Below, in pieces: positions 25,292 through 33,340 of a stretch of DNA of 64,000 bases. Below the pieces are notes generated by a model. That model had not been told where the DNA came from. It did no database searches and was given only the letters and a program-made list of their open reading frames with translations. The stretch spans positions 3,348,001 to 3,412,000 of the forward strand of contig OY762224.2 in NCBI GenBank assembly GCA_963665265.2, read 5' to 3'. This DNA is from CAXXHQ01 sp963665265. GTDB lineage: Bacteria > Planctomycetota > Planctomycetia > Pirellulales > Thermoguttaceae. How positions within the stretch are numbered: the first letter of the stretch is position 1; each line of letters opens with the position of its first letter. The position numbers and the translations under genes were made by a program.

Positions 25292-26119
25292 ATGGCCGAC
25301 GCCGTGATTTTTGCCAAGCGCGCTCGTACTGCGGAAAACCATTACCGCCGGTGCTTGCTCTGCGAACGGCGCTGCGGCGTGGACCGATCTGCCGGAAATC
25401 AGGGGTTTTGCCAAGCGACGACCGAAGCGCGAGTTTGGCGATATTGGATCGACTTTGCCGAAGAGCCCGCGATCACCCCGTCGCTTCTGATTTACCTCTC
25501 CGGCTGCGACCTACGATGCGCATATTGCATTTCGGCGGAGCAGGGTGGAAATCCCCGACTCGGCAAGCCGCTAACGAATGAACTGGCTCAGGCGATGTTA
25601 GATGAAGGCATAGCCGGCGGCGCCAAATACGTCGAATGGCTCGGCGGCGAGGCGAACATTCATTTACCGGCAATTCTCCAAGTCATGGCGGAATGCCGCC
25701 GAACGCTCCCCATGGCCTGGAAGTCAAATTTCTACGGAACCCCGGAAACGTGGTCGCTTCTCAATGGATTAGCTGAGGTTTATATTGCCGACTTTAAATT
25801 TGGCAATGACGGCTGCGCCAAAAGACTCGCCGATGCGGAACGTTATTTCGAAATCGTCTCCCGTAATTTGCTTTTGGTCGCCCAGCAAGGGCGTTTATTC
25901 GTAAGGCATCTCGCGTTGCCAGGGCATTTTGAATGTTGCAGTCGCCCCATCGTCGCATGGATGGCCAAGCATTTACCCGATACGCCGTTTCGCGTATTGA
26001 CGAGCTATCTCCCTCGCTGGAAAGCTAGTGATTTCGCCGAAATCGCTCGGCCGCTCAACCGCGAAGAAGCGGATGCGACCGTTGATTTGGCAAAATCGCA
26101 CAAACTCATACTAATTTAA
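25292..26119 (+). CDS. PflX-like radical SAM protein
   Basis: A 275-residue radical S-adenosylmethionine protein of the pyruvate formate-lyase activating enzyme type (PflX/COG1313-like). The cluster-binding CX3CX2C is Cys72, Cys76 and Cys79 (GCDLRCAYC), which would hold the 4Fe-4S cluster that cleaves SAM. The N-terminus adds Cys21, Cys24, Cys28 and Cys40 (CLLCERRC and GFC), probably a second metal site. The substrate is unknown. The frame is open back to 25100, but the ATG at 25292 has AAGGGGGG just before it and starts the conserved part. It heads a plus-strand run of eight closely spaced genes ending at 31826. Confidence 0.85.
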   Translation: MADAVIFAKRARTAENHYRRCLLCERRCGVDRSAGNQGFCQATTEARVWRYWIDFAEEPAITPSLLIYLSGCDLRCAYCISAEQGGNPRLGKPLTNELAQAMLDEGIAGGAKYVEWLGGEANIHLPAILQVMAECRRTLPMAWKSNFYGTPETWSLLNGLAEVYIADFKFGNDGCAKRLADAERYFEIVSRNLLLVAQQGRLFVRHLALPGHFECCSRPIVAWMAKHLPDTPFRVLTSYLPRWKASDFAEIARPLNREEADATVDLAKSHKLILI

Positions 26120-26149
26120 CAGTTGCGCCATTTTCCGACCAAAATTCCC

Positions 26150-26353
26150 ATGAATTCCGAATATTTATCGCCCCCCGACGAATTACGAGGGGTAAGCGAA
26201 ATTACGATCCTGCCCGACGGCAGAATCTACGTCCTTGGCCTGTCCAAAGAACTGGCCGCGCTACTGGATGTTTTGAATGCGGCCGCATGTGAAACGCAGT
26301 CGTCTCAAACGATCGAACAGCCTCATTCGACAAGCGTGCATAACAAACCATGA
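26150..26353 (+). CDS. Small conserved-looking protein, function unknown
   Basis: A 67-residue protein from the ATG at 26150. A TTG at 26123 would add nine residues. It contains SEITILPDGRIYVLGLSKEL, a short beta-hairpin-like segment, followed by an amphipathic helix (LAALLDVLNAAA) and a polar tail. Its stop overlaps the next start by four bases (ATGA), so it is probably translated together with the AAA ATPase. I do not recognise the family. Position suggests a partner of the ATPase module. Confidence 0.6.
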   Translation: MNSEYLSPPDELRGVSEITILPDGRIYVLGLSKELAALLDVLNAAACETQSSQTIEQPHSTSVHNKP

Positions 26354-28050
26354 CTGACGTTCCGCAAAATAAGCCTGAGCCGCAACCGACTCCAACTCCA
26401 GCCTCGCCCAAACAACCGGCGCAAACGCAATCTGCGGCGAACGCCGCTGCTCAGAACCGTCCGAAGCAATCGGCCAATTCGATGCGAAAGCTATCACCGC
26501 TCGAAGAATTGGACGTTTTGATTCGCGCACGCTATCCGATTATCTACGTCGTGTCGTGGGAAGAAGAACGGGTTGAACGGTATTTGCGGGACATTGCCGC
26601 GAGCCGCAAAAAAAGCTTGTTCGTCTGGACGATTACGCAGGGATTGGTCAAGTCGGGCGCTGATTCGCAGCGAACGAAAATAGGCGGCGGCAACACCGCC
26701 GACCCGTTAGCCGCGTTAGATTGCGTCATCCAACACGTCGAGCCGGCGGTCTATTTATTTAAAGATTTTCATCGCTTCACATCCGAGGAACGATGCAACC
26801 TTTCAATCATTCGTCGCTTGCGCGACTTATCGCAGCAATTGAGGGATAGCTACAAGACGTTGATCATCGTGGCGCCGACGATGAGAATTTCTCCTGACTT
26901 GACGAAAGACGTAACCGTCGTCGATTTCGCATTGCCCGGCACGCGAGATTTCGGCGTTCTTCTGGATCGAATCCTTGACGACGTTAAAGACAATCCGAAC
27001 GTGAAAATCGATCTCAATGCGGAATCGCGGGAAAAATTACTGCATGCCGCGCGAGGGTTGACGTTGAAAGAGGCGGAAAACGTTTTCGCAAAAACGCTTG
27101 TTTTAGACGGACGGCTTAGTGTGGAAAACATCTCGGTGGTTTTCAGTGAAAAGCAGCAGATCATCAAAAAGAGCGGACTGCTCGAATATTGCGAGACGAA
27201 AGAGAGCTTCAGTCATGTGGCAGGCTTAGAGAATTTGAAATCGTGGCTGCGCAAGCGAGTGATCGCGTTTTCGGAGCAAGCGTCTTCGTTCGGACTTCCG
27301 CCGCCACGAGGCGTGCTGTTGTTGGGCGTGCAGGGATGCGGAAAGAGCCTTTGCGCGAAAGCGGTTTCGAGTCTTTGGAAGCTTCCGCTTTTGCGATTCG
27401 ACGTGGGCCAATTATTTTCCAGCGCGGTCGGATCGAGCGAGGACAACGTGCGACGGGCGATCCAAACGGCCGAGAGCGTTGCGCCGGTGATTCTTTGGAT
27501 CGACGAAATAGAAAAGGCGTTGGCCGGCACGGCCTCGTCGAACACGAGCGACGGCGGAACGGCGGCGCGCGTTTTCGGCACGATCCTCACCTGGCTTTCG
27601 GAAAAGACGTCGGAAACGTTCGTCATTTGCACCGCCAACGACATCAGCAGTCTTCCGCCGGAACTGCTGCGTAAAGGCCGACTCGACGAGATTTTCTTCG
27701 TCGACCTTCCAAACGAAAAAGAACGAATTGATATTCTGAAGATTCACTTAATGAAGCGAGGACGCGACCCTCAGAAATTCGATCTTCCCGCGTTAGCTGC
27801 CGTTTGCGACGGATTTAGCGGCGCGGAAATTGAAGAGGCGATCATTTCCTCGCTCTTCGACGCATTGAGCGGAAATCAAGAGCTGACGGCCGACTTAATC
27901 CATAAGAACATCGAAGAGACGGTGCCGTTGTCGAAAACGATGAACGAAGAAATGACTCGGCTCCGAACTTGGGCGGCGGGAAGAGCGAGACCGGCCTCGA
28001 TCGTTCTTGAAGAACTACCGCACGGAACAAGTCGGAAAATAGAATTGTAA
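26350..28050 (+). CDS. Ycf46-type AAA ATPase
   Basis: A 566-residue ATPase. After a Pro/Gln/Ala-rich N-terminal 45 residues comes LSPLEELDVLIRARYPIIYV, the start of the degenerate first domain typical of Ycf46 proteins of cyanobacteria and red-algal plastids. The active AAA domain has Walker A at residues 326-333 (GVQGCGKS), Walker B at about 381-386 (ILWIDE) and the RKGRLDEIFFVDLP second region of homology. The family is poorly understood. It is followed by Ycf35-like and DUF2997 proteins, partners that also occur in cyanobacteria, so these likely work as one ATP-driven complex. Confidence 0.9.
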   Translation: MTDVPQNKPEPQPTPTPASPKQPAQTQSAANAAAQNRPKQSANSMRKLSPLEELDVLIRARYPIIYVVSWEEERVERYLRDIAASRKKSLFVWTITQGLVKSGADSQRTKIGGGNTADPLAALDCVIQHVEPAVYLFKDFHRFTSEERCNLSIIRRLRDLSQQLRDSYKTLIIVAPTMRISPDLTKDVTVVDFALPGTRDFGVLLDRILDDVKDNPNVKIDLNAESREKLLHAARGLTLKEAENVFAKTLVLDGRLSVENISVVFSEKQQIIKKSGLLEYCETKESFSHVAGLENLKSWLRKRVIAFSEQASSFGLPPPRGVLLLGVQGCGKSLCAKAVSSLWKLPLLRFDVGQLFSSAVGSSEDNVRRAIQTAESVAPVILWIDEIEKALAGTASSNTSDGGTAARVFGTILTWLSEKTSETFVICTANDISSLPPELLRKGRLDEIFFVDLPNEKERIDILKIHLMKRGRDPQKFDLPALAAVCDGFSGAEIEEAIISSLFDALSGNQELTADLIHKNIEETVPLSKTMNEEMTRLRTWAAGRARPASIVLEELPHGTSRKIEL

Positions 28051-28110
28051 AGTTCGATAGTCGTCGGAGTGATTTACTGCTCTCAAAACGCAAAAAGGAG
28101 GAGGAATAGA

Positions 28111-28581
28111 ATGAGCGCCGTCATCGTTCTTGCGCCAGTGATTATCGGCGGATGGCCAGTTATTTCCGCGGCGGTAACCGCAGCCGTCGCTACAATGGGT
28201 TTCACGGCCGTTCGATCTTCAAGTTCGATTGATGTTTTCGGACAGGCTCGGTCGTCCGCCAAAGTTCATGAGGAGCTTGAGGTCGATAACGCCGAGATTC
28301 TGAGTCAGTCGCTAAACAGTGAAGAAAAAATAATTGTGGAACGCGACGGCGTTATAGCGGTATTTTCGCGTGACGCCAGAGGCTCACTAAAGCTCTGCCT
28401 AGAAGGGGTCGGCTTAAGCAAGGCGGAACTACGAAATATCGGTCAAGAATTGATTGACCGCGTCACTCAACAGTACGTTTACAACCGTATCGTGACCGAG
28501 TTGAAAGAACGAAAGATGGTCGTCGTTGACGAAGAAGTGGCCGAGGATAGAACAGTGACGATCCGGGTAAGAAATTCTTAG
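28111..28581 (+). CDS. Ycf35-like DUF1257 protein
   Basis: A 156-residue protein. The ATG at 28111 follows AAAAGGAGGAGG, a very strong ribosome site, which rules out the upstream in-frame start at 28069. The N-terminus is hydrophobic (VIVLAPVIIGGWPVISAAV) and replaces the usual soluble N-terminus. The C-terminal half matches the DUF1257/Ycf35 pattern: DRVTQQYVYNRIV, MVVVDEEVAEDRTVTIRVR. Ycf35 is a plastid and cyanobacterial protein of unknown function. Flanked by the Ycf46 ATPase and DUF2997 protein. The family assignment rests on eye-matching of the C-terminal third. Confidence 0.7.
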   Translation: MSAVIVLAPVIIGGWPVISAAVTAAVATMGFTAVRSSSSIDVFGQARSSAKVHEELEVDNAEILSQSLNSEEKIIVERDGVIAVFSRDARGSLKLCLEGVGLSKAELRNIGQELIDRVTQQYVYNRIVTELKERKMVVVDEEVAEDRTVTIRVRNS

Positions 28582-28625
28582 GATCGCGAGTTTTACGAAA
28601 CGCCAAAACGAAAAAGAGAAACGAT

Positions 28626-28838
28626 ATGGCAAGGGAAGAGATTGAGATAGAAATTAGCTCTTCGGGCAAGGTAACGGCGAGAACGATCGGCGTAAAAGGG
28701 GCGGCCTGCCTCGACTTGGCCGACATGCTGGCCAAAATCGTGGGCAAAGAAGTATCTCGAAGGTTGACCAGCGAGTACTACGAGGCGGAAGAACATGTGA
28801 ACGATGAAATACGCATTCATCAGCGGCGCAGTTCATAA
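28626..28838 (+). CDS. DUF2997 protein
   Basis: A 70-residue protein matching the small DUF2997 family: EIEIEISSSGKVTARTIGVK, a central conserved Cys (GAACLDL), then a helix ending EYYEAEEHVN. DUF2997 genes usually sit next to ycf35-like genes, and that is the case here (44 nt downstream). Function is unknown. The short size, beta-hairpin plus helix layout and fixed neighbourhood suggest a small subunit or substrate of the AAA module. Confidence 0.72.
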   Translation: MAREEIEIEISSSGKVTARTIGVKGAACLDLADMLAKIVGKEVSRRLTSEYYEAEEHVNDEIRIHQRRSS

Positions 28839-28859
28839 AGTCTCGTCGGAAGTTAGACG

Positions 28860-29891
28860 ATGCAATGCTTAAGCTGCAAATTTGAAAACATGCCGGGCAT
28901 GACGCAATGCTGTCGTTGCGGAGCGGCGTTGGAAATATCGGCCGTGGTAAACGTTTACCCGCCCCGCGCCGGCACTTGGAAAAAACGCATTCGGCGTTGG
29001 ATTCCCTACCATCGTTTTCAAATTTCAGTCATCAATTTTGCGATGAGCGCATGGCGTCGAATTTCGCACTCCGCCGAAGTTCCTGACATCGCCGTAAAAA
29101 TGCCGTCCTCAGAAATTCTTCGGCGAATGATCATTCCAGGGTGGCCGCAGTTCGTTCTCGGACAAAAGTTACGAGGACGGACCTTTTTGGCGGCGTTTAT
29201 TGGACTGTTCGTCTTTGCCATCCTGTTTTACGGAACGCCTCAGGGTAATACGTCGTTAGGATTAGCAATAGCTGTTCACCTCGCATCCGTCATTGATGTT
29301 TGCTGCAGCGGCACTTATTCACTCCGAGAGCGGCTACACACTTCGGCTTTTTTTTCAATAATCCTGATACTTGCCTTATATGTCCCCTTTTTTTCCGGAA
29401 CGTCATATTTCGCATCGCCCATTAGCATCTACTTGGATTGTCCGCCATTTTTTTCGGGCGACACGGTAGTTTACAGTCGAGCGTCTTATCTGATTGACTC
29501 CCCGAAAGTTGGAGACGTCGTACTATATCGCGTGGATTTAGGCAGAAATATCGACTTGGGAAACCATAGAATTTTGCTCGTAAACGGCGAGGGATTCGAT
29601 CGAATTCTCGCAACCGAAGGCCAGACCCTAGAATTGACCGGTCAAAAGCTGCTTATAGACGGAACCCCCTCGCCATGGCAACCGCTTGGCTCCCTGGAGT
29701 CCGCGCCTGACTTGAAAATCACCGTACCAACAGGTTACTATTGCATATTGCCTACCGTATATCGCATTCCTAGCGTTACTTCCGCAACCTCAAGGCTATG
29801 GCAAGATGTTTGCCTTATCCCGCGAGAGCGAATTTACGGCCGAGCGTTGCTCGTAAACTATCCCTTTTCGCACTGGCGAGTCATCCGCTAG
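28860..29891 (+). CDS. Zinc-ribbon membrane protein with inactive signal-peptidase fold
   Basis: A 343-residue protein. The N-terminus is a zinc ribbon (CLSC...CCRC), followed by a basic stretch, then membrane helices near residues 105-125, 130-150 and 160-180. The C-terminal half has the S26 signal peptidase layout: GDTVVYSRASYLIDSPKVGD, a GQTLELTGQKLLIDG strand, and IYGRALLVNY at the end. The nucleophile region reads CPPFF instead of SM, and the position of the general-base Lys appears to be Asp (GFDRILA), so catalysis is unlikely. It may be a scaffold for secretion or membrane-protein handling. It sits 21 nt after the DUF2997 gene. Confidence 0.6.
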   Translation: MQCLSCKFENMPGMTQCCRCGAALEISAVVNVYPPRAGTWKKRIRRWIPYHRFQISVINFAMSAWRRISHSAEVPDIAVKMPSSEILRRMIIPGWPQFVLGQKLRGRTFLAAFIGLFVFAILFYGTPQGNTSLGLAIAVHLASVIDVCCSGTYSLRERLHTSAFFSIILILALYVPFFSGTSYFASPISIYLDCPPFFSGDTVVYSRASYLIDSPKVGDVVLYRVDLGRNIDLGNHRILLVNGEGFDRILATEGQTLELTGQKLLIDGTPSPWQPLGSLESAPDLKITVPTGYYCILPTVYRIPSVTSATSRLWQDVCLIPRERIYGRALLVNYPFSHWRVIR

Positions 29892-29903
29892 AAAGATCGG
29901 CAC

Positions 29904-30698
29904 ATGGCGAGGTTCGACAAGTTGGAGTTTGACGGAGCCCCAAAGCGTCCGGCGTCTGACGCCGCGCAAGAAGAGCGTTCGTCGAGCACGCAGTCAAAGC
30001 CGAAATTCGAGCCGGTCGATTGGATGCGCAGGGCCGACGAACAACGACGCAACGGCTGCTATGAAAACGCGTTGCGGTTTTATTCGCGAGCGTTGGAAGA
30101 CGACCGGACGCTTGTGGACGGCTGGCTTGGCCAAGTGCAAATGCTGATTTTTGCCGATGAATGCCCGGAGGCCGACTTGTGGGCTCGCAAGGCGATCGAG
30201 TTGTTCCCTGCCCACGGCGATTTATTTGCCGGAAGGGCGCAGGCATTGATTCGCTTAGGCGACGTAAAACACGCGCATGAAATGAGCGACGGGGCGATGC
30301 GGCAGCCAGGGCAATCGGCCTATCGATGGACCGTCCGCGGCGAAATCATGGTCGCTCGCCGCCAACGAACCGACGACGCCTGTTTTGAAAAAGCGTGGGA
30401 GGCGGATCGCGATTGGCTTACGGCGGCCGAGATCGCCTTGATTTATCTGCGTTACGATTCGCCTGCCAAGGCATGGAAGGCGGCCCAGCGGGCGACGGCA
30501 AGTTGCCCGACGGCGTTTTATCCGTGGCTCATTCAAGGACGCTGCGAATCGGCGATGGGATTGACGAATCAGGCGAGGCGAAGTTTAGAACGTTGTATGG
30601 AAATTTGCCCAAACCAAGGCGACGCGGTTGAATTGCTCCGACAAACGGACGGCGCCTCTTTTTTTAGTCGATTGTGGAAACGCTTGCACGCAAGGTAG
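29904..30698 (+). CDS. Tetratricopeptide repeat protein
   Basis: A 264-residue soluble protein. After a polar, Ser/Lys-rich 38 residues there are about five or six TPR-like helix pairs (RADEQRRNGCYENALRFYSR, EADLWARKAIELFP, KAWKAAQRATASCP, QARRSLERCMEICP). These build a right-handed superhelix for protein-protein contacts. There is no signal peptide or membrane helix. It lies 12 nt after the zinc-ribbon gene and 9 nt before the PilT-type ATPase, so it is translationally coupled and likely an adaptor for one of them. Confidence 0.85.
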   Translation: MARFDKLEFDGAPKRPASDAAQEERSSSTQSKPKFEPVDWMRRADEQRRNGCYENALRFYSRALEDDRTLVDGWLGQVQMLIFADECPEADLWARKAIELFPAHGDLFAGRAQALIRLGDVKHAHEMSDGAMRQPGQSAYRWTVRGEIMVARRQRTDDACFEKAWEADRDWLTAAEIALIYLRYDSPAKAWKAAQRATASCPTAFYPWLIQGRCESAMGLTNQARRSLERCMEICPNQGDAVELLRQTDGASFFSRLWKRLHAR

Positions 30699-30707
30699 GA
30701 GACGGCG

Positions 30708-31826
30708 ATGGAATGGAGCATGGAAAAGATTTTGCGAGGCGCGCGTAAGATCGGCGCCAGCGACGTGCATCTCACCCATGGCATGGCCCCTGTGATTCGC
30801 ATCAACGGCGATATCCAATTTATTCAAGGGCCTCCGCTCGACGAAGTTTCGTTGCGCCGCCTCTTGGCCGAATTTCTCACCCCGCAACAGATTCAGCGAT
30901 TTGAACAAGAATGGTCGCTCTGCTTTTCCCGACAGGTCGAAGGAATCGGCCGTTGCCGAACGAGCATTTACTTGCACGGCGGCTGTCCCGAGATGGCGAT
31001 TCGACTTTGCGAGTTGTCGATTCGCACGTCGAACGAACTGAAACTGCCGCCGGTCATCGAAGAGTTGACTCGGCTGCCGAGCGGACTGATTCTCGTCACC
31101 GGCCCCACGGGCGTGGGCAAAACGACGACGCTCAATTACATGATCGACGTGATTAATCAGTCGCGGCGAGCGAAAATCGTCACGATCGAAGACCCGGTCG
31201 AGTATGTCCATGAGAATTTCCGCAGCATCATTATTCAGCAAGAAGTGCGAACCGACGTAAAATCGTTCCGCGAGGCGTTGATCAACGTATTGCGTCAGGA
31301 CCCCGACGTGATCGTCATCGGAGAAATGCGCGACTTGGAGACGATCGAAACGGCCATTACGGCGGCCGAGACGGGCCATTTGGTTATGGCCACGCTGCAT
31401 ACGCCCGACGCTGTGCAGACGATTCAGCGACTTTATTCGGTTTTCCCCGCCGAGCAACAAAACTCGATCGTCATGCAATTGGCGAACAGTTTAGAGGCGG
31501 TTGTGGCCCAAAAATTGCTCCCCCGAGCCGACGGTAAAGGCCGGGTTTTAGCCTGTGAGGTGCTAATCGCCACAAACGCCGTCCGGTCTTATATCCGCGA
31601 GCGGAAGGAGCATATGTGCCTGAGCGACATGCAAACCGGGCGAAAACAGCAAATGCAGACGATGGACAGCGCCTTGCTGGAACTCTATCAAAACGGGGAA
31701 ATTACCTATGACGCGGCCATGACCCACGCCAACGATTCAAATTATTTCAAAGAACGGGCAAGCGGCGTTCCCGAGAAGTACGATCTGGATGCGAGATTGC
31801 AACGGTCATTGGACAATGCTCGGTAG
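30708..31826 (+). CDS. PilT/PilU-type secretion ATPase
   Basis: A 372-residue ATPase of the type IV pilus retraction family. Walker A is at residues 132-139 (GPTGVGKT), then the Asp box (KIVTIEDPVEYVH), Walker B (VIVIGEMRDLETIETAITAA) and His box (TGHLVMATLHT). PilT enzymes power pilus retraction at the inner membrane. In planctomycetes with many pseudopilin-like DUF1559 proteins it could act on other pilus-like machines. TAGGAGA precedes the ATG. It is the last gene of the operon that starts with the radical SAM protein. Confidence 0.9.
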   Translation: MEWSMEKILRGARKIGASDVHLTHGMAPVIRINGDIQFIQGPPLDEVSLRRLLAEFLTPQQIQRFEQEWSLCFSRQVEGIGRCRTSIYLHGGCPEMAIRLCELSIRTSNELKLPPVIEELTRLPSGLILVTGPTGVGKTTTLNYMIDVINQSRRAKIVTIEDPVEYVHENFRSIIIQQEVRTDVKSFREALINVLRQDPDVIVIGEMRDLETIETAITAAETGHLVMATLHTPDAVQTIQRLYSVFPAEQQNSIVMQLANSLEAVVAQKLLPRADGKGRVLACEVLIATNAVRSYIRERKEHMCLSDMQTGRKQQMQTMDSALLELYQNGEITYDAAMTHANDSNYFKERASGVPEKYDLDARLQRSLDNAR

Positions 31827-32212
31827 GAAGCATTGTTTTCCTTCGAGGCTCCGCGGGGGCGAAAAGAGCCGTTTCGTCGCGATAGCCCTCCTTGCTCGGC
31901 GTTCAGACCGCTAAATAGCGTTCTCGCTGACCGCGAAATCCGCTTTCCGATCACTCTTGCCAAGCTGTTTTCGGAAAAGCGGAAAATCGCGGGAAAAAAG
32001 GCGCTTAACCGACGTGTGAAATGCCGAGTTATTTGCAAAACGCTCAAAAACACGGGGAAAACGGATATTTTTTAAGAAAATCGTCGTTTTTCTCGAAAAA
32101 AACGCGCTTTTCGGATTGTATTTTTTTTGAAACTGAATTAAATCATCTTACCGACGTCGTTCGGACGGACGAAATTCATTTCTTACACAACCTCGCATGG
32201 AGGAAAGACAGT
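31827..32212. other. Intergenic region before the HU-like gene
   Basis: No gene supported. The right half is rich in A/T runs. CGTTTTT/AAAAACG can pair around 32078-32100. TTGTAT (32116-32121) with TAAATC 17 nt later is a weak promoter candidate for the HU-like gene. Confidence 0.4.
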
Positions 32213-32548
32213 ATGGCTAAAGCCGCTAAGAAAGCGACCACCAAGGCTCCCACGAAGAGCGAGATTCTCACGAACATCGCCACCGCCGCCGATTTGCCCA
32301 AGAAGAAGGTTAGCGAAGTTTTCGACGCTTTGACCGCCGAAATCAAGAAGAGCCTCGGCAATCGCGGACCGGGCGTGTTCGCCATCCCCGGTTTGCTGAA
32401 GATTGAAAAGAAGAAGGTTCCGGCTCGTCCCGCCCAGAAGAACTGGCTGAACCCGTTCACCAAGCAATTGGAAGACCGTCCGGCGAAGCCCGCCTCGGTC
32501 AAGGTGAAGGTTCGTGCGCTCCGCGGCTTGAAGGACATGGTTTCCTAA
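32213..32548 (+). CDS. HU/IHF-like DNA-binding protein
   Basis: A 111-residue histone-like protein that would bend and compact DNA. The ATG at 32213 follows GGAGGAAAG; the longer frame to 32021 is rejected. A short Lys/Ala-rich N-terminal tail (AKAAKKATTKAPTKSEI) precedes the HU alpha-helical part (LPKKKVSEVFDALTAEIKKSL). The HU arm is modified: KVPARPAQKNWLNPFTKQ replaces the usual RNP-type arm. The C-terminus is VKVKVRALRGLKDMVS. This is close to the planctomycete HU-like form. Likely highly expressed, with a long leader and a clear terminator. Confidence 0.88.
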   Translation: MAKAAKKATTKAPTKSEILTNIATAADLPKKKVSEVFDALTAEIKKSLGNRGPGVFAIPGLLKIEKKKVPARPAQKNWLNPFTKQLEDRPAKPASVKVKVRALRGLKDMVS

Positions 32549-32592
32549 GCTGCTCGGTAGCGTCGAATTTTCGACGTATTTGAGACCACACG

Positions 32593-32630
32593 AAAACGCC
32601 TGGCGTCTTTGTTGACGCGAGGCGTTTTTT
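32593..32630. terminator. Bidirectional terminator between HU-like gene and maf
   Basis: AAAACGCC (32593-32600) and GGCGTC pair with GACGC and GGCGTTTT (32614-32628), then TTTTTATT on the plus strand and AAAA on the other side. It overlaps the end of the convergent maf gene. Confidence 0.85.
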
Positions 32631-33315
32631 ATTCGGTTCGGGAGCCGGCCAGCATTTCTCCCAAAAGCTCCATCGGCAATCCGACCACGTTCGACTCGCT
32701 TCCCTCGATGATATGAATCCAGCCAAGGCGATCTTGGTAACCAAACGCCCCCGCCTTGCCGTCCCATTGGCCCGAAGCGATGTACTCGTCAAGCTGGTTG
32801 GCCGAGAGATCGTCCATCCGTAGAGTCGTTATGGCTGTTTGCACGATTGGCCGCCCCCCCGGAATCGGCAACAAGCAAACGCCGCTAATGACGCGATGAC
32901 GTCGCCCGCTCAACGATTGGAGCATCTGCCGGGCATGATCTTCGTCCTGTGGCTTGCCAAGAACCATCCCTTGGAGCTCGGCAATCGTATCGCATCCGAG
33001 AATGATCGCTGACGGCGGCACGTTAGCTGCCGAAGGCTGGGTTTGCAGGGATGCAGCCTTCATTTCAACAGGCGAGACACAGCCGCTTTGACAACCGAAG
33101 GAAAATTCGCACCGAAAATCGGGAAAAAGCCGAGTTGCGACGTTTTTCGCTTTCTGAAAAGCAAGTCGAGCGACCATTTGAACGGGACTCTCACCGCTAC
33201 AAAGCCCATCCTCGGCCGATTCGTCGGGAACGACGACGTCGAAGACATAGCCGTATTCACGGAGCAACTCCTGGCGGCGCGGGGATCGGCTGGCTAAAAT
33301 TAATCGGTTCGACAT
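32629..33315 (-). CDS. maf: Maf-like nucleoside triphosphate pyrophosphatase
   Basis: A 228-residue house-cleaning enzyme that hydrolyses non-canonical or modified nucleotides (dTTP/UTP type) to the monophosphate. The N-terminal LILASRSPRRQELL and the later VISGVCLLP and GAFGYQDRLGWIHIIEGSESNVVGLP are signature stretches. There is an unusual insertion of about 25 residues near 75-100, including FRCEFSFGCQSGCV. Most Maf proteins are about 190-200 residues. The ATG at 33315 is preferred; GTG at 33330 would add five residues. Divergent from the pseudouridine synthase, with 25 nt between starts. Confidence 0.9.
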   Translation of the reverse strand: MSNRLILASRSPRRQELLREYGYVFDVVVPDESAEDGLCSGESPVQMVARLAFQKAKNVATRLFPDFRCEFSFGCQSGCVSPVEMKAASLQTQPSAANVPPSAIILGCDTIAELQGMVLGKPQDEDHARQMLQSLSGRRHRVISGVCLLPIPGGRPIVQTAITTLRMDDLSANQLDEYIASGQWDGKAGAFGYQDRLGWIHIIEGSESNVVGLPMELLGEMLAGSRTE

Positions 33316-33340
33316 TCTTAATTGCTTCACTGGTAACGCA

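Noticed and set aside
30585..31478. Minus-strand frame of 297 codons
   Set aside because: Antisense to the TPR and PilT genes, which have clear motifs.
32021..32212. N-terminal extension of the HU-like gene
   Set aside because: The ATG at 32213 follows GGAGGAAAG and begins the family-type sequence.
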